Positions 1 through 10,959 of a DNA stretch of 64,000 bases are shown here, one piece after another (the first letter of the stretch is position 1; each line of letters begins with the position of its first letter). The notes beneath the pieces were generated by a model, which saw only the letters and a list, made by a program, of their open reading frames with translations, was not told where the DNA came from and searched no databases. The translations under genes and the position numbers were made by a program. Source of the stretch: Sordariomycetes sp. S80-01Y (Eukaryota > Ascomycota > Sordariomycetes); contig JAXQJY010000029.1 in the NCBI GenBank assembly GCA_037042185.1, positions 1,674,001-1,738,000 of the forward strand, given 5' to 3'.

Positions 1-423
1 CCTCGTCATAACCTGGGCACTCTTCGGTCTGGGGAAGAAATCCACCAAGTCGACGACGCCGTCTTCGTGGATGTAGCGAGTCTGAAGGATGCATGATGAG
101 GGGAGATACTGTTGCTTTGTGGTGCAGGTGAGGGATTGAGGGGGTGAGATGCTGAAGTAGCCGCCTTTGTTCTTGTCCAGGAGACGGCAGAAGATTGAGG
201 GAGAGTCGAACACTGGCCTGTATGTCGATTAGTGTGATGAGATAGCGAGACGGAGTGAAATGGCCGTGAGAACTTACCAGCACATGTAGTCGATACTCCC
301 ATCGAGTCCGACCAAGGCACAAGTGTGCATGTTGCCGATCATTCCGTAGTCTTCAATGGGCAGGTAACCTCCCGTCTGCGCCCTACGGGAGGCTCCCAGG
401 TATGTTGGGCAAGTATTGGCCAT
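1..423 (-). CDS. GH15-family glycoside hydrolase, N-terminal fragment (runs off left edge)
   Basis: Two exons are visible, 423-278 and 217-1, around a 60-bp intron (277-218, GTAAGT donor, CAG acceptor). The ATG at 423 is chosen because the frame above it holds stops and the conserved start of the domain lies about 20 residues in. The spliced protein begins [10 protein letters not shown] and carries [23 protein letters not shown] and, across the junction, [14 protein letters not shown]. These are hallmarks of the N-terminal domain of trehalase-like GH15 proteins (glucoamylase/trehalase superfamily, cytoplasmic type without signal peptide). Only about 120 residues of an expected 600 or more are in the window, so the catalytic (alpha/alpha)6 barrel and the substrate cannot be judged. 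Family assignment is firm; the exact activity (trehalose versus other alpha-glucosides) is not. Confidence 0.85.
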
Positions 424-2894
424 TATCTCTCGACAATTAGACACCTTGAGCTGAACAGGATGTCAATATCAGCAACGGAATATGGGTTTATCCTGCAGGT
501 GTCACAAACAGCTTGTTGCACGGAGTTGGTGGGATTTCGTCATGATGGCCTCAGCCGCCTCAACCGGCTTGTGTCACCTTGAACGGGATTAACTCCAGGT
601 CTTCACCACTAAGCCAGAACCAGCAATTAGCTATCGATGGCTTTGAGTTAATTGTCTGACTGTATAACTACCTTAGGACGGTAACATGCTCCGTGTCAAG
701 TGTCACGAATATAGCTCGCAGTCAAGCGGTTGAACTCCACAGCTTTCTCATGTAGTTCTTGACAATGTGGAGCTTGTGTTTAGGGTATTGAACAGACCCT
801 GAAGTTGTCTCAACGAGACGCTAGGCTAGGCACAAAGTGAGACGAGGTGCACCAACAGGGAACCATCGGGAAGACTCAACAGATGCTGTCACGAGGACTT
901 CACTTGCACTGCATGCATTCCGCCCGAGGCTTGACCCTTCTTGAAGAGCAAACGGGTTACCGACTGGTGGTCCCGGGTAGCTGCATTGTGAACGAATCTT
1001 TCTTACATGATGCCAAGACCACCCCACCGCGCGCCATGAGCCCGAGCATGAGCCCAAGCCTGAGCCTAGCCCAAGACGGGACCCGGATGAATGGCTCCCC
1101 CAGCTTTCCCAGCCGATCATGTCCGTCCAGCCCGCGGCCCCGGATGCCGTTCCTGGGGGTCCAGCGGCAAACCAAGGCGTGGCATGTGAAGCCAAGACTC
1201 TAGCAAGGGATGTGGTGCAGCCAGGGGCCGAAATGCTCTCAGCTTCAATTGCGTCGCTCAGACCTCCAACCCGACAAGAATTGGAGAGTGAAATTCTATT
1301 GCAAATGCCGTGATTTGGAGACTGCCGATCCGGGGCTAGCCTGACATCACGATCTTCACCAAACGACGATCCAGCAGCAGAGCTTGCAGCAGCTCTCGAG
1401 TCAGAAGCAAAGCCTGCAAAACCGGCCAGCCGCGCCTAGTGCAACACCAGCGGCCTCAATAACCCTACCGTTCGCTGGCTCCGATCCTGTGACCCGCGAG
1501 AAATGGCCTGAATCGGCCTAAGCCGTCTTGGCGGCGCTGCTGTGGCCGCTTATGGTGGTCACGGTCCTCCTCTGGGACACCCGTTGGAGAGGGGAGAGGT
1601 GACAGACACAATGGTCATGGGAGGGCCTAGACTGCATTTAAAGAAAGCGGTCAGCTGGAAAGAAGAGGCTCTAGGGGAAAATGTAGCGAAAGTGTGGTGG
1701 AGCTGCGTGAGGGGAAGAGTGACGATCCCGCTGAGGTGAGGACGAGTGCTTGGAGCTGCTGATGCAGCAGTGAAAGGGTTTCGACGATGGAAGTCTAAGA
1801 CCTGGAGCCCATGATCTCATAGACAAGCCAAGGCAGAGAAGGAGAGCTTTGACCAGCGACATGGTGATGTTATCACAACGGCATTGAAACCCGCAGAAAG
1901 ATCTGAATCGTAGAAGTGGCTGGCTGGGCAGTGGAATCTTTGCCCAGGTGAAGCTTCGAACCAAATCTGGTCCAGCACAGGCGCCCGGGCTCGGATAGCG
2001 GGTCGCCGGCGGGGCCCTCGCCACTGGCTCAGGTCCCTTAGGGTCCGCCCGGCATTCCCATTGGCTCCGTGAGGCACGCGACAGTGGGCGCGGGCTTGGA
2101 ATCAAGGAAAAGCAGGGCAGCTGGATCAGACATTGCCAGTGCCATCACGGTCGGGCATTGACCATCGGCCTGCTGGGGATGAAAAGGTCCGCTGGCTAAG
2201 GTAGTGATGCAGCGTGACGGTCTCTAGTGGGAAAAAGCAAGTAAAGCCACTCCATCATCGATCAGTGCAGTAGGGTTTTCGAGAGTCGGAGATTATTCCC
2301 TTCAATGCGTCAGGATGCGACGAGCGCGCACGACGCCGCCCAGCCACAGAGCAATTTTTTGGTTGATAGCGGCACGCCGTCGGTGGCCGTCGTTGTTGTG
2401 TTACAACTGCAGCCGTGAATGAAATCATTTGCGATTGTCTCAGTGATGCACACGCGGTAGGAACAACAATAACACTTCACCCCCCCCCGACTGAAGGGAT
2501 TCCCAGGAGCTGCGATTAAGTTGCCGTTAGTTGACAGCTAAAGCTCGTCAGCAGGGCCGGTGGCAGCGCCACAGTGCCCTTCAGGGGTCTGTGCCACTGG
2601 CATTGGCATTGGTCACGCATGTCTGCGCTGGCAGCCGCGCATTTCCCTGCTGAATCGCCCATCCCTCCTTTCTAGTCCCCGATCTAGCATAGCATTCTTC
2701 TAGCACAACACCAACCAAAAGTTCGGATACACACCGTCGACCCGCATAACCTAGCATTGCACGAGCCAAGACCGGCAAAGGCAAGGGCGGTGGGCAAACT
2801 GGGCAACTGACCTGGCCATCTGGCTTGGCTTTGACTCTAGTTCAGGCACCCGGACCCCGGTTCTCTCGCGCCCAGAGTCTACCAAAGCACCACC
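424..2894. other. Intergenic, 2.5 kb, divergent promoter region
   Basis: This lies between the start of the GH15 gene and the start of the transporter gene. It holds only short open frames on both strands with no recognisable domains. Around 1030-1075 there is an imperfect GAGCC-type simple repeat that creates Gly/Ser-rich shadow frames. A run of nine C sits near 2480-2488. The last 80 bases before 2895 are pyrimidine-rich, as in many fungal leaders. Confidence 0.6.
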
Positions 2895-4867
2895 ATGCCC
2901 GTCCCTCGTCCCACACGGACTTCCTCTACCTCTACTCCCTCCTCCGCTCCCTCCTCCTCGAGACGTCCGCCCAAGCTACCTCCCATCTCGACCTCGACTG
3001 CAACGAAGCAGCCTCCCCTGTCCGCCGGGCTTGACGCAGCATCTCCCCGTCTCCTCGACGAACCCGTATCCGCGCGGCCAGCCGCTGCTGCCGACGCCTC
3101 GACCTCGGCAGCTTCGTCTTCCTTTGTTGGCGGATCATCTCCCGCCCATGACGATATCGAGATGGAGCCCATAGTGACAAGCCACCGCCGCCGGAAGAGC
3201 AGCCTCATGAGTCCGGCAGGCGCCGCGCCACCACCCCTTGGCCGGCCACGATCACAGAGCTTACGCGCTGCGAGGCTGAACCCACATTCACCCATCGCGG
3301 GCTCTAGCCTGACGGAGGACTCTAAGATTGCCGAGGAAGGGAGCTTTGTGTTTAGCCCAACGGCGAGCAAGCATGAGCATGAACACGACTCGGACTCGTA
3401 CAGCGACCAGGACCTGCAAGATGATGAGGAAACAGGATTGACGGGAAGAGAGAAGAAGAGGAAACAGAGGAAGAGGAGACGGAATACGCTACTCGATCAG
3501 CGGATAATTAAGGAGAAGGACGTTCCATCCGACGAAAAGGACGTGGACAAGAACATTGTGAAGCGAATTGCCATCAACATCGGGCTGATACTGCTGTGGT
3601 ACATATTCTCGTTGTGCATATCACTAGTAAGCTCGGATCCTCTGCAACGCTTCTTTTCGGTGCTAACAGTCTCCAGTACAACAAGTGGATGTTCGATAAG
3701 GACAATCTCAACTTCGCCTTCCCTCTGTTCACGACTTCGATGCACATGCTCGTTCAATTTGCTCTAGCAGGCGCAGTGCTATACTTTGTACCATCAACAC
3801 GGCCGCAGGCGTCTCACGCGTCGGATATGGGGCGATCGAGGCACGAGGCAGAGCCGGCGAACAGCAATGGCGAAACCATCATGTCCAAGATGTTCTACTT
3901 CACCAGGATCGGGCCCTGCGGCGCGGCGACGGGACTGGACATTGGACTGGGCAACACATCGCTCAAGTTCATCAGTCTGACCTTCTACACCATGTGCAAG
4001 TCCTCGTCCCTCGCCTTTGTCCTCATGTTTGCCTTCCTCTTCCGCCTGGAGCAACCGACATGGCGATTGGTAGGCATTATTGCGACAATGACTATAGGAG
4101 TGGTCCTCATGGTGTTTGGCGAGGTCGAGTTCAAGCTGAGCGGCTTTGTTCTGGTTATCTCGGCAGCCTTCTTCTCCGGCTTCCGCTGGGGTCTCACTCA
4201 GATCCTCCTCTTGCGACACCCAGCAACCTCCAACCCGTTTTCGAGTATCTTCTTTCTCACGCCAATCATGTTCCTCACTCTCCTCGGTCTAGCGTTCCCA
4301 GTCGAGGGCTTCTTCCCTCTCCTCGATGGTCTATCCGAGCTCAGCAAGGAATGGGGCACCCTCCTCACACCTTTCTTCCTCCTCTTCCCGGGGTGTCTCG
4401 CCTTCCTCATGACAGCCGCCGAGTTTGCTCTTTTGCAGCGTACCTCGGTCGTCACGCTGTCCATCGCCGGTATCTTCAAGGAAGTCGTCACGATCATGGC
4501 CGCCTCGGTTGTCTTCGAAGACAAACTCACCACCGTGAACTTCATTGGTCTCATCACAACAATGCTTGCCATCGTAGCATACAACTACATCAAAATCACT
4601 AAAATGCGCGCCGACGCAGCCGAGAAGGACGCCGAGCCTCACCGATACCAACGTGCTGAGCACTCCAGCAGCGACACGGGCAGCGATTTTGACGACGACA
4701 ACATCGATCGCCACGAAACATCCGGACTTTTGCGTCCCAGCTCTGATTTGAATGCCGACGCGTTGGTGACGTCGGACGGGGATATCCAGCCCAATCTTTT
4801 GCACAGCACGAACCACAGCGAGGAGTCGAAGGAGGCCGCCCTGGTGGAGCACAGGCGTCATGACTAG
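2895..4867 (+). CDS. SLC35C2-like nucleotide-sugar / triose-phosphate-type transporter
   Basis: Exons 2895-3626 and 3677-4867 around a 50-bp intron give 640 residues. The first 230 residues are Ser/Pro-rich, then acidic and Lys/Arg-rich, and look disordered and cytosolic. The membrane part starts at the first hydrophobic segment (IGLILLWYIFSLCISL) and continues across the junction into YNKWMFDKDNLNFAFPLF, the signature entry of the TPT/EamA drug-metabolite transporter fold. About ten hydrophobic helices follow, including LDIGLGNTSLKFISLTFYTM and FKEVVTIMAASVVFEDKLT, both typical of the SLC35C2 (OVCOV1, DUF250) branch. The C-terminal 100 residues are acidic and probably cytosolic. Family members sit in Golgi or ER membranes; the substrate is not readable from sequence. 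The reading frame agrees on both sides of the intron. Confidence 0.88.
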
Positions 4868-5307
4868 CTGTACCACCGACGCAAGCGGCGAAGAAAGCGC
4901 ATACAAGGTTTTAGCGTTGTTTTTTTACCATACACAACTTTCGTTACTAGCATCTGCATTACTACAAGGCCAATCGACTGGCGATGTTCTTAGTGTATTA
5001 TTCATGGGATACGGACGGGCACGGAAAACTGGAACGGCCGGGCAGGACAGAGCATTGCGTTGAGGTCTCGGATGGAGGAGCACCTCCGAAGCTTTCTCGA
5101 AGGAGACGAAGTCGGAGATGTTGATCACGATACCCCCGAGCGTTTGGAGCAAATAGACTTGCTGCAAGTCCTCATCAATTGATCTAAAGCGTTCTGCGCA
5201 TCACAAGATAATTCGAACCAACGATACAATACAGCTTTGGTATACCAAGATGACATCTGTTCTCCAACGCCGAAACACCTAAACAATGTAGATCGCCTCG
5301 ACTGGCC
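4868..5307. other. Convergent 3' flanks
   Basis: 440 bp between the stop codons of the transporter (+) and the RRM protein (-). It must hold both 3' UTRs. I see no supported gene here. Confidence 0.6.
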
Positions 5308-6327
5308 CTACCCTAACAGCTTCAGACCATTCTTGGTCTTCTGCCCCGGTTTCGTGACACCCGCGCCCGCGTACGGACCTAGGTTGGCCTCATATTGTCC
5401 TTCGCCGCCGCCACCGCCGCCGTTGCCACTTTTCTTGTTATTCTTGTTCTTGTTCTTGTTGTTTCTGCCCCGATCCTTGTCCTTTGCAGTTGTAGGCTTG
5501 ATTTCGGTATTTGCCTTCTTCACCACCACGGGGTGACTCTGGATGTACTTTCCGTTCATCTCCTTGGCCGCAGCAAAGAAGTCGTCGGCATTTGAGAAGG
5601 ACACAAAACCGTAGCCCTTCGACTTGGTAGTCCGCTTGTCGCGGATAACGCGCGCCTTCTGCACGGACTCCCACCGGGAGAAGGCCTTGAGCAGCGAATC
5701 GTCGGTGGTTTCTCCAGCCAAGTTGCCAACGAAGAGGCGCAGATGGGATGGGTCCCATTCCAGTAGCGAGTCGTCTGTCCATTTCTTGCCTCCACCCTCG
5801 CGCACCACGGTCTTCTTCTTGTCGCTGTGCAGGGCAGCGTAGGCTGCGTAGTCGGGTTTGGCAGAACCGGCGGCGGCGGTTGATGTGTTATCCTGGCTGT
5901 AGGCGCTTTGCCATTGGGCTATTTGCGCAGCCATTTCAGGGTCGAAGTCCGAGCCCGCCGGGGGGCCGCCATTGACAGGGAAAGGGTTCTGTATCTGGGG
6001 TGGCGCCGATGGCCCGTAGCTCTGACTGTGCTGACCATAACCATAGCCACCGGGCGGCGCGCTCACCCCTCCGGCGCTGTAAGAGCTCTGGCTTGGGTAG
6101 CTCGGTCCATATTGACTCGTCGGGGGCGCGCTCGGGCCGTAGGACGTCGTCGGCGCGGGGGATGTGTAGTTCTGCGGGGCGGAGTTGTAGCTCTGTGGCG
6201 CGGAGTTGTAGGACGTCGGCTGGGAGGAGAAGGAGGGCTTGAAGCCGGATTTGCTGAAACCTCCGGACGAAGGAGGTGGTGGTCGCGCTGGGAGGTTGGC
6301 GGTGCCTGGAGGTGGCGGAGGGGCCAT
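5308..6327 (-). CDS. RBM42-like RNA-binding protein with one RRM
   Basis: Single exon of 339 residues. The frame stays open upstream to 6510, but the ATG at 6327 starts the proline-rich opening (MAPPPPPGTANLPARPPPP) typical of this family, so I take it as the start. Residues about 15-130 are low complexity, rich in Ser, Tyr, Gly, Pro and Gln, with repeated SAPQSYN, SYGPSAPP and QYGPSYPS units. A conserved linker ends in KKWTDDSLLEWDPSHLRLFVGNL, characteristic of RBM42. The RRM follows at about 196-277, with RNP2 LFVGNL and RNP1 KGYGFVSF. The tail is Lys/Asn- and Gly-rich and ends in the conserved GQKTKNGLKLLG. Human RBM42 is associated with the spliceosomal tri-snRNP; a nuclear RNA-processing role is inferred from that family. 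Confidence 0.88.
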   Translation of the reverse strand: MAPPPPPGTANLPARPPPPSSGGFSKSGFKPSFSSQPTSYNSAPQSYNSAPQNYTSPAPTTSYGPSAPPTSQYGPSYPSQSSYSAGGVSAPPGGYGYGQHSQSYGPSAPPQIQNPFPVNGGPPAGSDFDPEMAAQIAQWQSAYSQDNTSTAAAGSAKPDYAAYAALHSDKKKTVVREGGGKKWTDDSLLEWDPSHLRLFVGNLAGETTDDSLLKAFSRWESVQKARVIRDKRTTKSKGYGFVSFSNADDFFAAAKEMNGKYIQSHPVVVKKANTEIKPTTAKDKDRGRNNKNKNKNNKKSGNGGGGGGEGQYEANLGPYAGAGVTKPGQKTKNGLKLLG

Positions 6328-8255
6328 GATGAACAGAGCGTTCGCAGATGGGGAGAAGAGGGTCTCGCGTGAGACGTACCTTGAGCGCGAGAGGTGCTCA
6401 AGCTGAGGTTTTGCGATGTGCGAGCGCGCGTAATTGGGGGCGCTCGTCAAGGCGCGTGTTGTTGGAAGGACGTCGCTGATGAGGTGCGTTGATGGTTGAA
6501 TCGACTTCAAGTTTGCTACGCGACCACTTGCGGTGACGCCGTTCTCGAAAATTCGAGGTCACGTGGAAGGTCACATGGCACCTCCGTCGCCAACGCCGTG
6601 TTATTCAAGTGAGAGTCGTTTTATAAAACAAACAATCATCTTATTGACTTACTGTCTAGCAGAATAGGGGTATTGAAGAGATCTCCACGACTTCGAGGAT
6701 CTAGATCTCTTTGTTTCTATAATGCGGTGATGATAGAGGCTTCAGAACCCCACTACGGCGGAGTCTCCGCCTGAATTGGACCGAGTCAGCTCTTCAACTC
6801 CTGTCACGAACTCAACCAGCCTTGCGGTGATTGTCTGATCACGGTCAGCTCATCTCCCATCGCGGTCATTGATTAGGCACGGAAAATTGACACGGGAAAT
6901 GCGCAGATCAGTCGGTCTTCCCGCCGCCAGCATTGGAAAACGACGCAGCAAATCGGTGGACTGGCCGGGCCGATATAGGCTATTTGGCCGGATTTAAGTC
7001 CGATATCCTCGCGGGCGGAACGGCGATGATCGCTCTCACGGCTGTCGAGGACCACGTTGTCGAGCTGCAGGGCCGCCGAGCGGGCGGCAGCATGGCCTGT
7101 AGGATCCATTACTGGTGCTGCTACAGTTTGGCACCAAAGGCATGACTAATGTACTGCGTCCACAGAGGCGTCGGGTGCGCTGAGGCATGGCTGAGACGGT
7201 CTCGGAGAAAAAGACGTGACGCCTGAGGTTGGTGCCATGGGAATAGGAAGGCCGGACCGGACTTCTAGATACTGACAGACAGCCTCAAGGCGATTGGAAA
7301 TGGAAAGGCACGAAATGCCTCAAATCTGTTGGGATGATATGCATTAGCACTGGATATGCGCGCGGAGGTTCGGAATGCGTCACTTTTCCAAGGCGCTCTG
7401 TGCTGTGGGAGAATACGGCCATCCTAATCCTCTCACCGGGCGTGGATGGGTTTGTCCGATGGCTTGGTCGGAGGCTCCCCGTTGAACCCGAAGGGACTCG
7501 AGAGGCGGATCGTGACGCAGGGACCACGCTGCTCGCTACTGGCCTACTTACGCGGACTGTCAAGGTTTGCCGTCGCGCACATGTCTCAGCTTGTGGTCGA
7601 CAAGATTTGGCTGCTTGATGCGCTCCGATGATGTTACTCGCTGTGTTGCGGGTCGTTTTGGGTGCGATGCGCCGCGTGCAGAGGTACCGTGGGCTGCGTG
7701 GACGGCGGCGGCATCCAAGGTGCCCCTCCAACAAGCGCTGCTCGCGCCGCACTGCCCCGACGTCAGCGTTAGAAGACATGTCCGATCTGATGGCACTCTG
7801 CTACCGCGATGCCATGAATTGAAGTTGCCTCTGAATCAATGGGGTTTCTTTTGCAGCTCGGGGCAATAGGCCACAGCTCAGTCGAGAGCCCTCCAGGCCG
7901 GAGCAGCCGTTTGCGCATTATGACGAAGCTCGACGATGATATCAAAGTTCAGTCAAATGCCTAGCAACGCAGCATTTTTTGACAGCAGCCCCTCCAATCA
8001 GAGGCCTGCAAGGCTTGGCAAGTCTCGACTGCTTCCTGCGCTGCCGCGAGATTGACTGGGCGCGACACAGGCGCGGGAGTACTTGAATATAGTGGTGCCC
8101 ACCTCATCCACCAGACCACCTCACTTCTCCCGTCCTCCGCTCCAGCTTCTCTCTCCTCTTCTTCCATCTCCATCATCGTCATCTCAGGATAAGCCCTGTC
8201 TCTCCATTCAACCACCACCTATTCACTTCGCCTCGATTGACACAACGCTGCAACC
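6328..8255. other. Intergenic, 1.9 kb, divergent promoter region
   Basis: This separates the start codons of the RRM protein (-) and 6-phosphogluconate dehydrogenase (+). Open frames between 6870 and 7870 on both strands are short, lack domains and have no clear splice partners. From about 8100 to 8220 the + strand is strongly CT-rich, as expected for the leader of a highly expressed gene such as the dehydrogenase. Confidence 0.55.
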
Positions 8256-10184
8256 ATGTCTGGCCCCGTGTAAGTCATGTCCTCTCTGCCCCTCCATCAC
8301 TGGCACCCGCGGAATTACCCCACCACCCCGCCCAAACTCTGCTCGTTGCGTCTGTTTTCCATGACCTCAATTCCCGCACCCGCGATGCTGCTATCGCGGG
8401 TTTTCCTTGGTGTTGAAGCTCGGCACGGCGCCTTGACCCTGTTGCCAGCGCCTGCTCCAGCTCCAGCTCCAGCTCCGGCTCCAGCTTCAGCACCCGTGGT
8501 CCGAACATAGCTCATACCCCCTGCGACAGCGCTCGCCTCGCCAACATCAAGCTGGGCGGCGACGCGCAGAGCTCCTCTTCTTCACAAGCGCACAATGCTG
8601 ACAATGTCCCAAGCGCGGATCTCGGCCTCATCGGCCTGGCTGTCATGTAAGTTCCCTCGCTCCCGCCCGCCGAGTGCGTCCGTCCTAACCCGTTTGCCAG
8701 GGGCCAGAACCTGATCATGAACATGGCCGACCACGGCTTCACCATCTGCGCCTTCAACCGAACCGTTTCAAAGGTCGACCGCTTCCTCGAGAACGAGGCC
8801 AAGGGCAAGTCCATCGTCGGCGCTCACTCCATCGAGGAGTTCGTTGGCAAGCTCAAGTCCCCTCGCCGTGTCATGCTCCTCGTCCAGGCCGGCCAGGCCG
8901 TCGACGACTGGATCGAGAAGCTCCTCCCCCTCCTCTCCAACGGAGACATCATCATCGATGGTGGCAACTCTCACTTCCCTGACTCCAACCGCCGCACCCA
9001 GTACCTCAACACCAAGGGTATCAGCTTCGTCGGTTCCGGTGTCTCCGGTGGTGAGGAGGGTGCCCGCTACGGTCCCTCCATGATGCCCGGTGGTAACGAG
9101 GCTGCCTGGCCCCACATCAAGGACATCTTCCAGAGCATTGCCGCCAAGAGCGACGGCGAGGCTTGCTGTGAGTGGGTTGGCGACGAGGGTGCTGGTCACT
9201 ACGTCAAGATGGTCCACAACGGTATCGAGTACGGTGACATGCAGCTCATCTGTGAGGTAAGCTTCCCTTGGGTGACCCGGCCGTGAATACTTTAGCTGAC
9301 CCTAATAGGCCTACGACATCATGAAGCGTGGCCTCGGTATGTCCAGCAAGGAGATTGGTGATGTCTTCTCCAAGTGGAACTCTGGTGTGCTCGACTCCTT
9401 CCTCATCGAGATCACCCGCGACATCATGTACTACAATGACGACGATGGCAAGCCCCTCGTCGAGAAGATCCTCGACCAGGCTGGCCAGAAGGGTACCGGC
9501 AAGTGGACTGCCGTCAACGCCCTCGATCTTGGCATGCCCGTCACTCTGATCGCCGAGGCTGTCCTGGCTCGTTGCTTGTCCTCCATTAAGGAGGAGCGTG
9601 TTGAGGCCTCCAAGGTCCTCAAGTTCGAGAGCCGCACCCAGAAGTTCGAGGGTGACAAGGCCCAGTTCCTCGACGATCTCGAGCAGGCTCTCTACGCTTC
9701 CAAGATCATCTCGTACGCTCAGGGCTTCATGCTGATGCAGGAGGCTGCCAAGGAGTACAAGTGGAAGCTCAACAAGCCCTCCATCGCCCTCATGTGGCGC
9801 GGTGGCTGCATCATCCGCTCCGTCTTCCTCAAGGACATCACCTCTGCCTACCGCAACCAGCCCGACCTGAAGAACCTGCTCTTCGACGACTTCTTCAACA
9901 AGGCCATCCACAAGGCCCAGCCCGGCTGGCGTGACGTTGTCTCCAAGGCTGCTCTCCTTGGTATCCCAACACCCGCTTTCTCCACTGCTCTGTCGTGGTT
10001 CGACGGCTACCGCACTGAGAACCTGCCTGCCAACCTGCTCCAGGCTCAGCGTGACTACTTCGGTGCCCACACCTTCCGCATCAAGCCCGCCGATGCCAGC
10101 GACAAGTACAAGGTCGGCACTGACATCCACGTCAACTGGACTGGCCGTGGCGGCAACGTCTCTGCCTCCACTTACCAGGCATAA
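8256..10184 (+). CDS. gnd1: 6-phosphogluconate dehydrogenase, decarboxylating
   Basis: Four exons: 8256-8269, 8614-8646, 8701-9256 and 9309-10184, giving 492 residues, the normal length. The enzyme converts 6-phosphogluconate and NADP+ to ribulose 5-phosphate, CO2 and NADPH in the cytosolic oxidative pentose-phosphate pathway. The N-terminus [19 protein letters not shown] is assembled from three exons and is the Rossmann NADP-binding motif. The substrate-site block [19 protein letters not shown] places the catalytic lysine at about residue 185, and [13 protein letters not shown] and [14 protein letters not shown] are family signatures. The first intron is unusually long for this window (344 bp) and carries a CTCCAG hexamer repeat. 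Codon use is strongly biased to C-ending codons, as in highly expressed fungal genes. That bias also produces a long open antisense frame here, which is not a gene. Confidence 0.97.
8455..8490 (+). repeat. CTCCAG hexamer repeat, six units, in intron 1 of gnd1
   Basis: Six consecutive 6-bp units; two carry one change each (CTCCGG, CTTCAG). It lies wholly inside the 344-bp first intron. Confidence 0.9.
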
Positions 10185-10959
10185 AGAATTAATACTGAGT
10201 CGGGGAGTCATAAGTGGAGGACGCGCACGGCACAAGAGCGCGCAGACATACAATATTGTTTGGAACACCCATACGTAAGGAGATGGGCATCTCAGATTGA
10301 AATCATCAGCTGGGACAGCAGTTTGGGTGCGACTCCGGGTTAGACCCGGGGCGATGATGAAAAGGATAGTGATGAAAATTAGACATGATAATATGACTTG
10401 GGTCTTTTGAAGTGAAGGTCATCATGATGTTCAAGTCGAGACTCCCGTCGGCTTAACATCGGACCAGTGTATCTGGTGAAGTGCCGTGAACAGCGCTTGG
10501 CACTCGCGTGTCCCAATGAATTCGTTCATGAGAAGATAGACGCAGCTCTATCCGATTGCTATGGATCAGTATTGCTACTTAAATCATTACTATAAGTGGC
10601 TTTCGTTGAGAGTTGTAGTGAGTTTGATGGCTTAGTACAGGAGATCACGCATCTTCCTCGCTTGCCGAGACCCACATATACCGAAATGTCAGCTCCTCAT
10701 TGGCCAAGGAGCTGCCAGCCTCGTCGCGACGAATTTTGGAGAGCGCGCAACTGCAGGGCGATCGACTGACCTCCCTCAACGACACGCCGGCATCACTTAC
10801 GCGACGACAGTCTATCAGCGGCCATTGACCGTCACAGCGAGTGGAGTAGCATCATAATCGCAACGGAGATCGTGCGCATCTCGCGAAGCATCCGCCGATA
10901 CCGAGTAATTAGGCCCCCTGACCGATTGCGACCGCGCAACTACCGCGCCTACCGCAATC
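10185..10959. other. Intergenic, promoter of ssr4 and 3' flank of gnd1
   Basis: 775 bp between two genes transcribed in the same direction. No supported gene, RNA or repeat is visible. Confidence 0.6.

Noticed and set aside
7285-7779. 164-codon frame on the - strand in the gnd1/RRM intergenic region
   Set aside because: Arg/Ser/Pro-rich, domain-free translation of GC-rich DNA with no splice partners. Overlapping frames on the other strand look equally random.
9246-10268. 340-codon open frame antisense to gnd1
   Set aside because: It mirrors the strongly C-biased codons of 6-phosphogluconate dehydrogenase; the translation is Leu/Val/Gly/Asp-rich without a domain.
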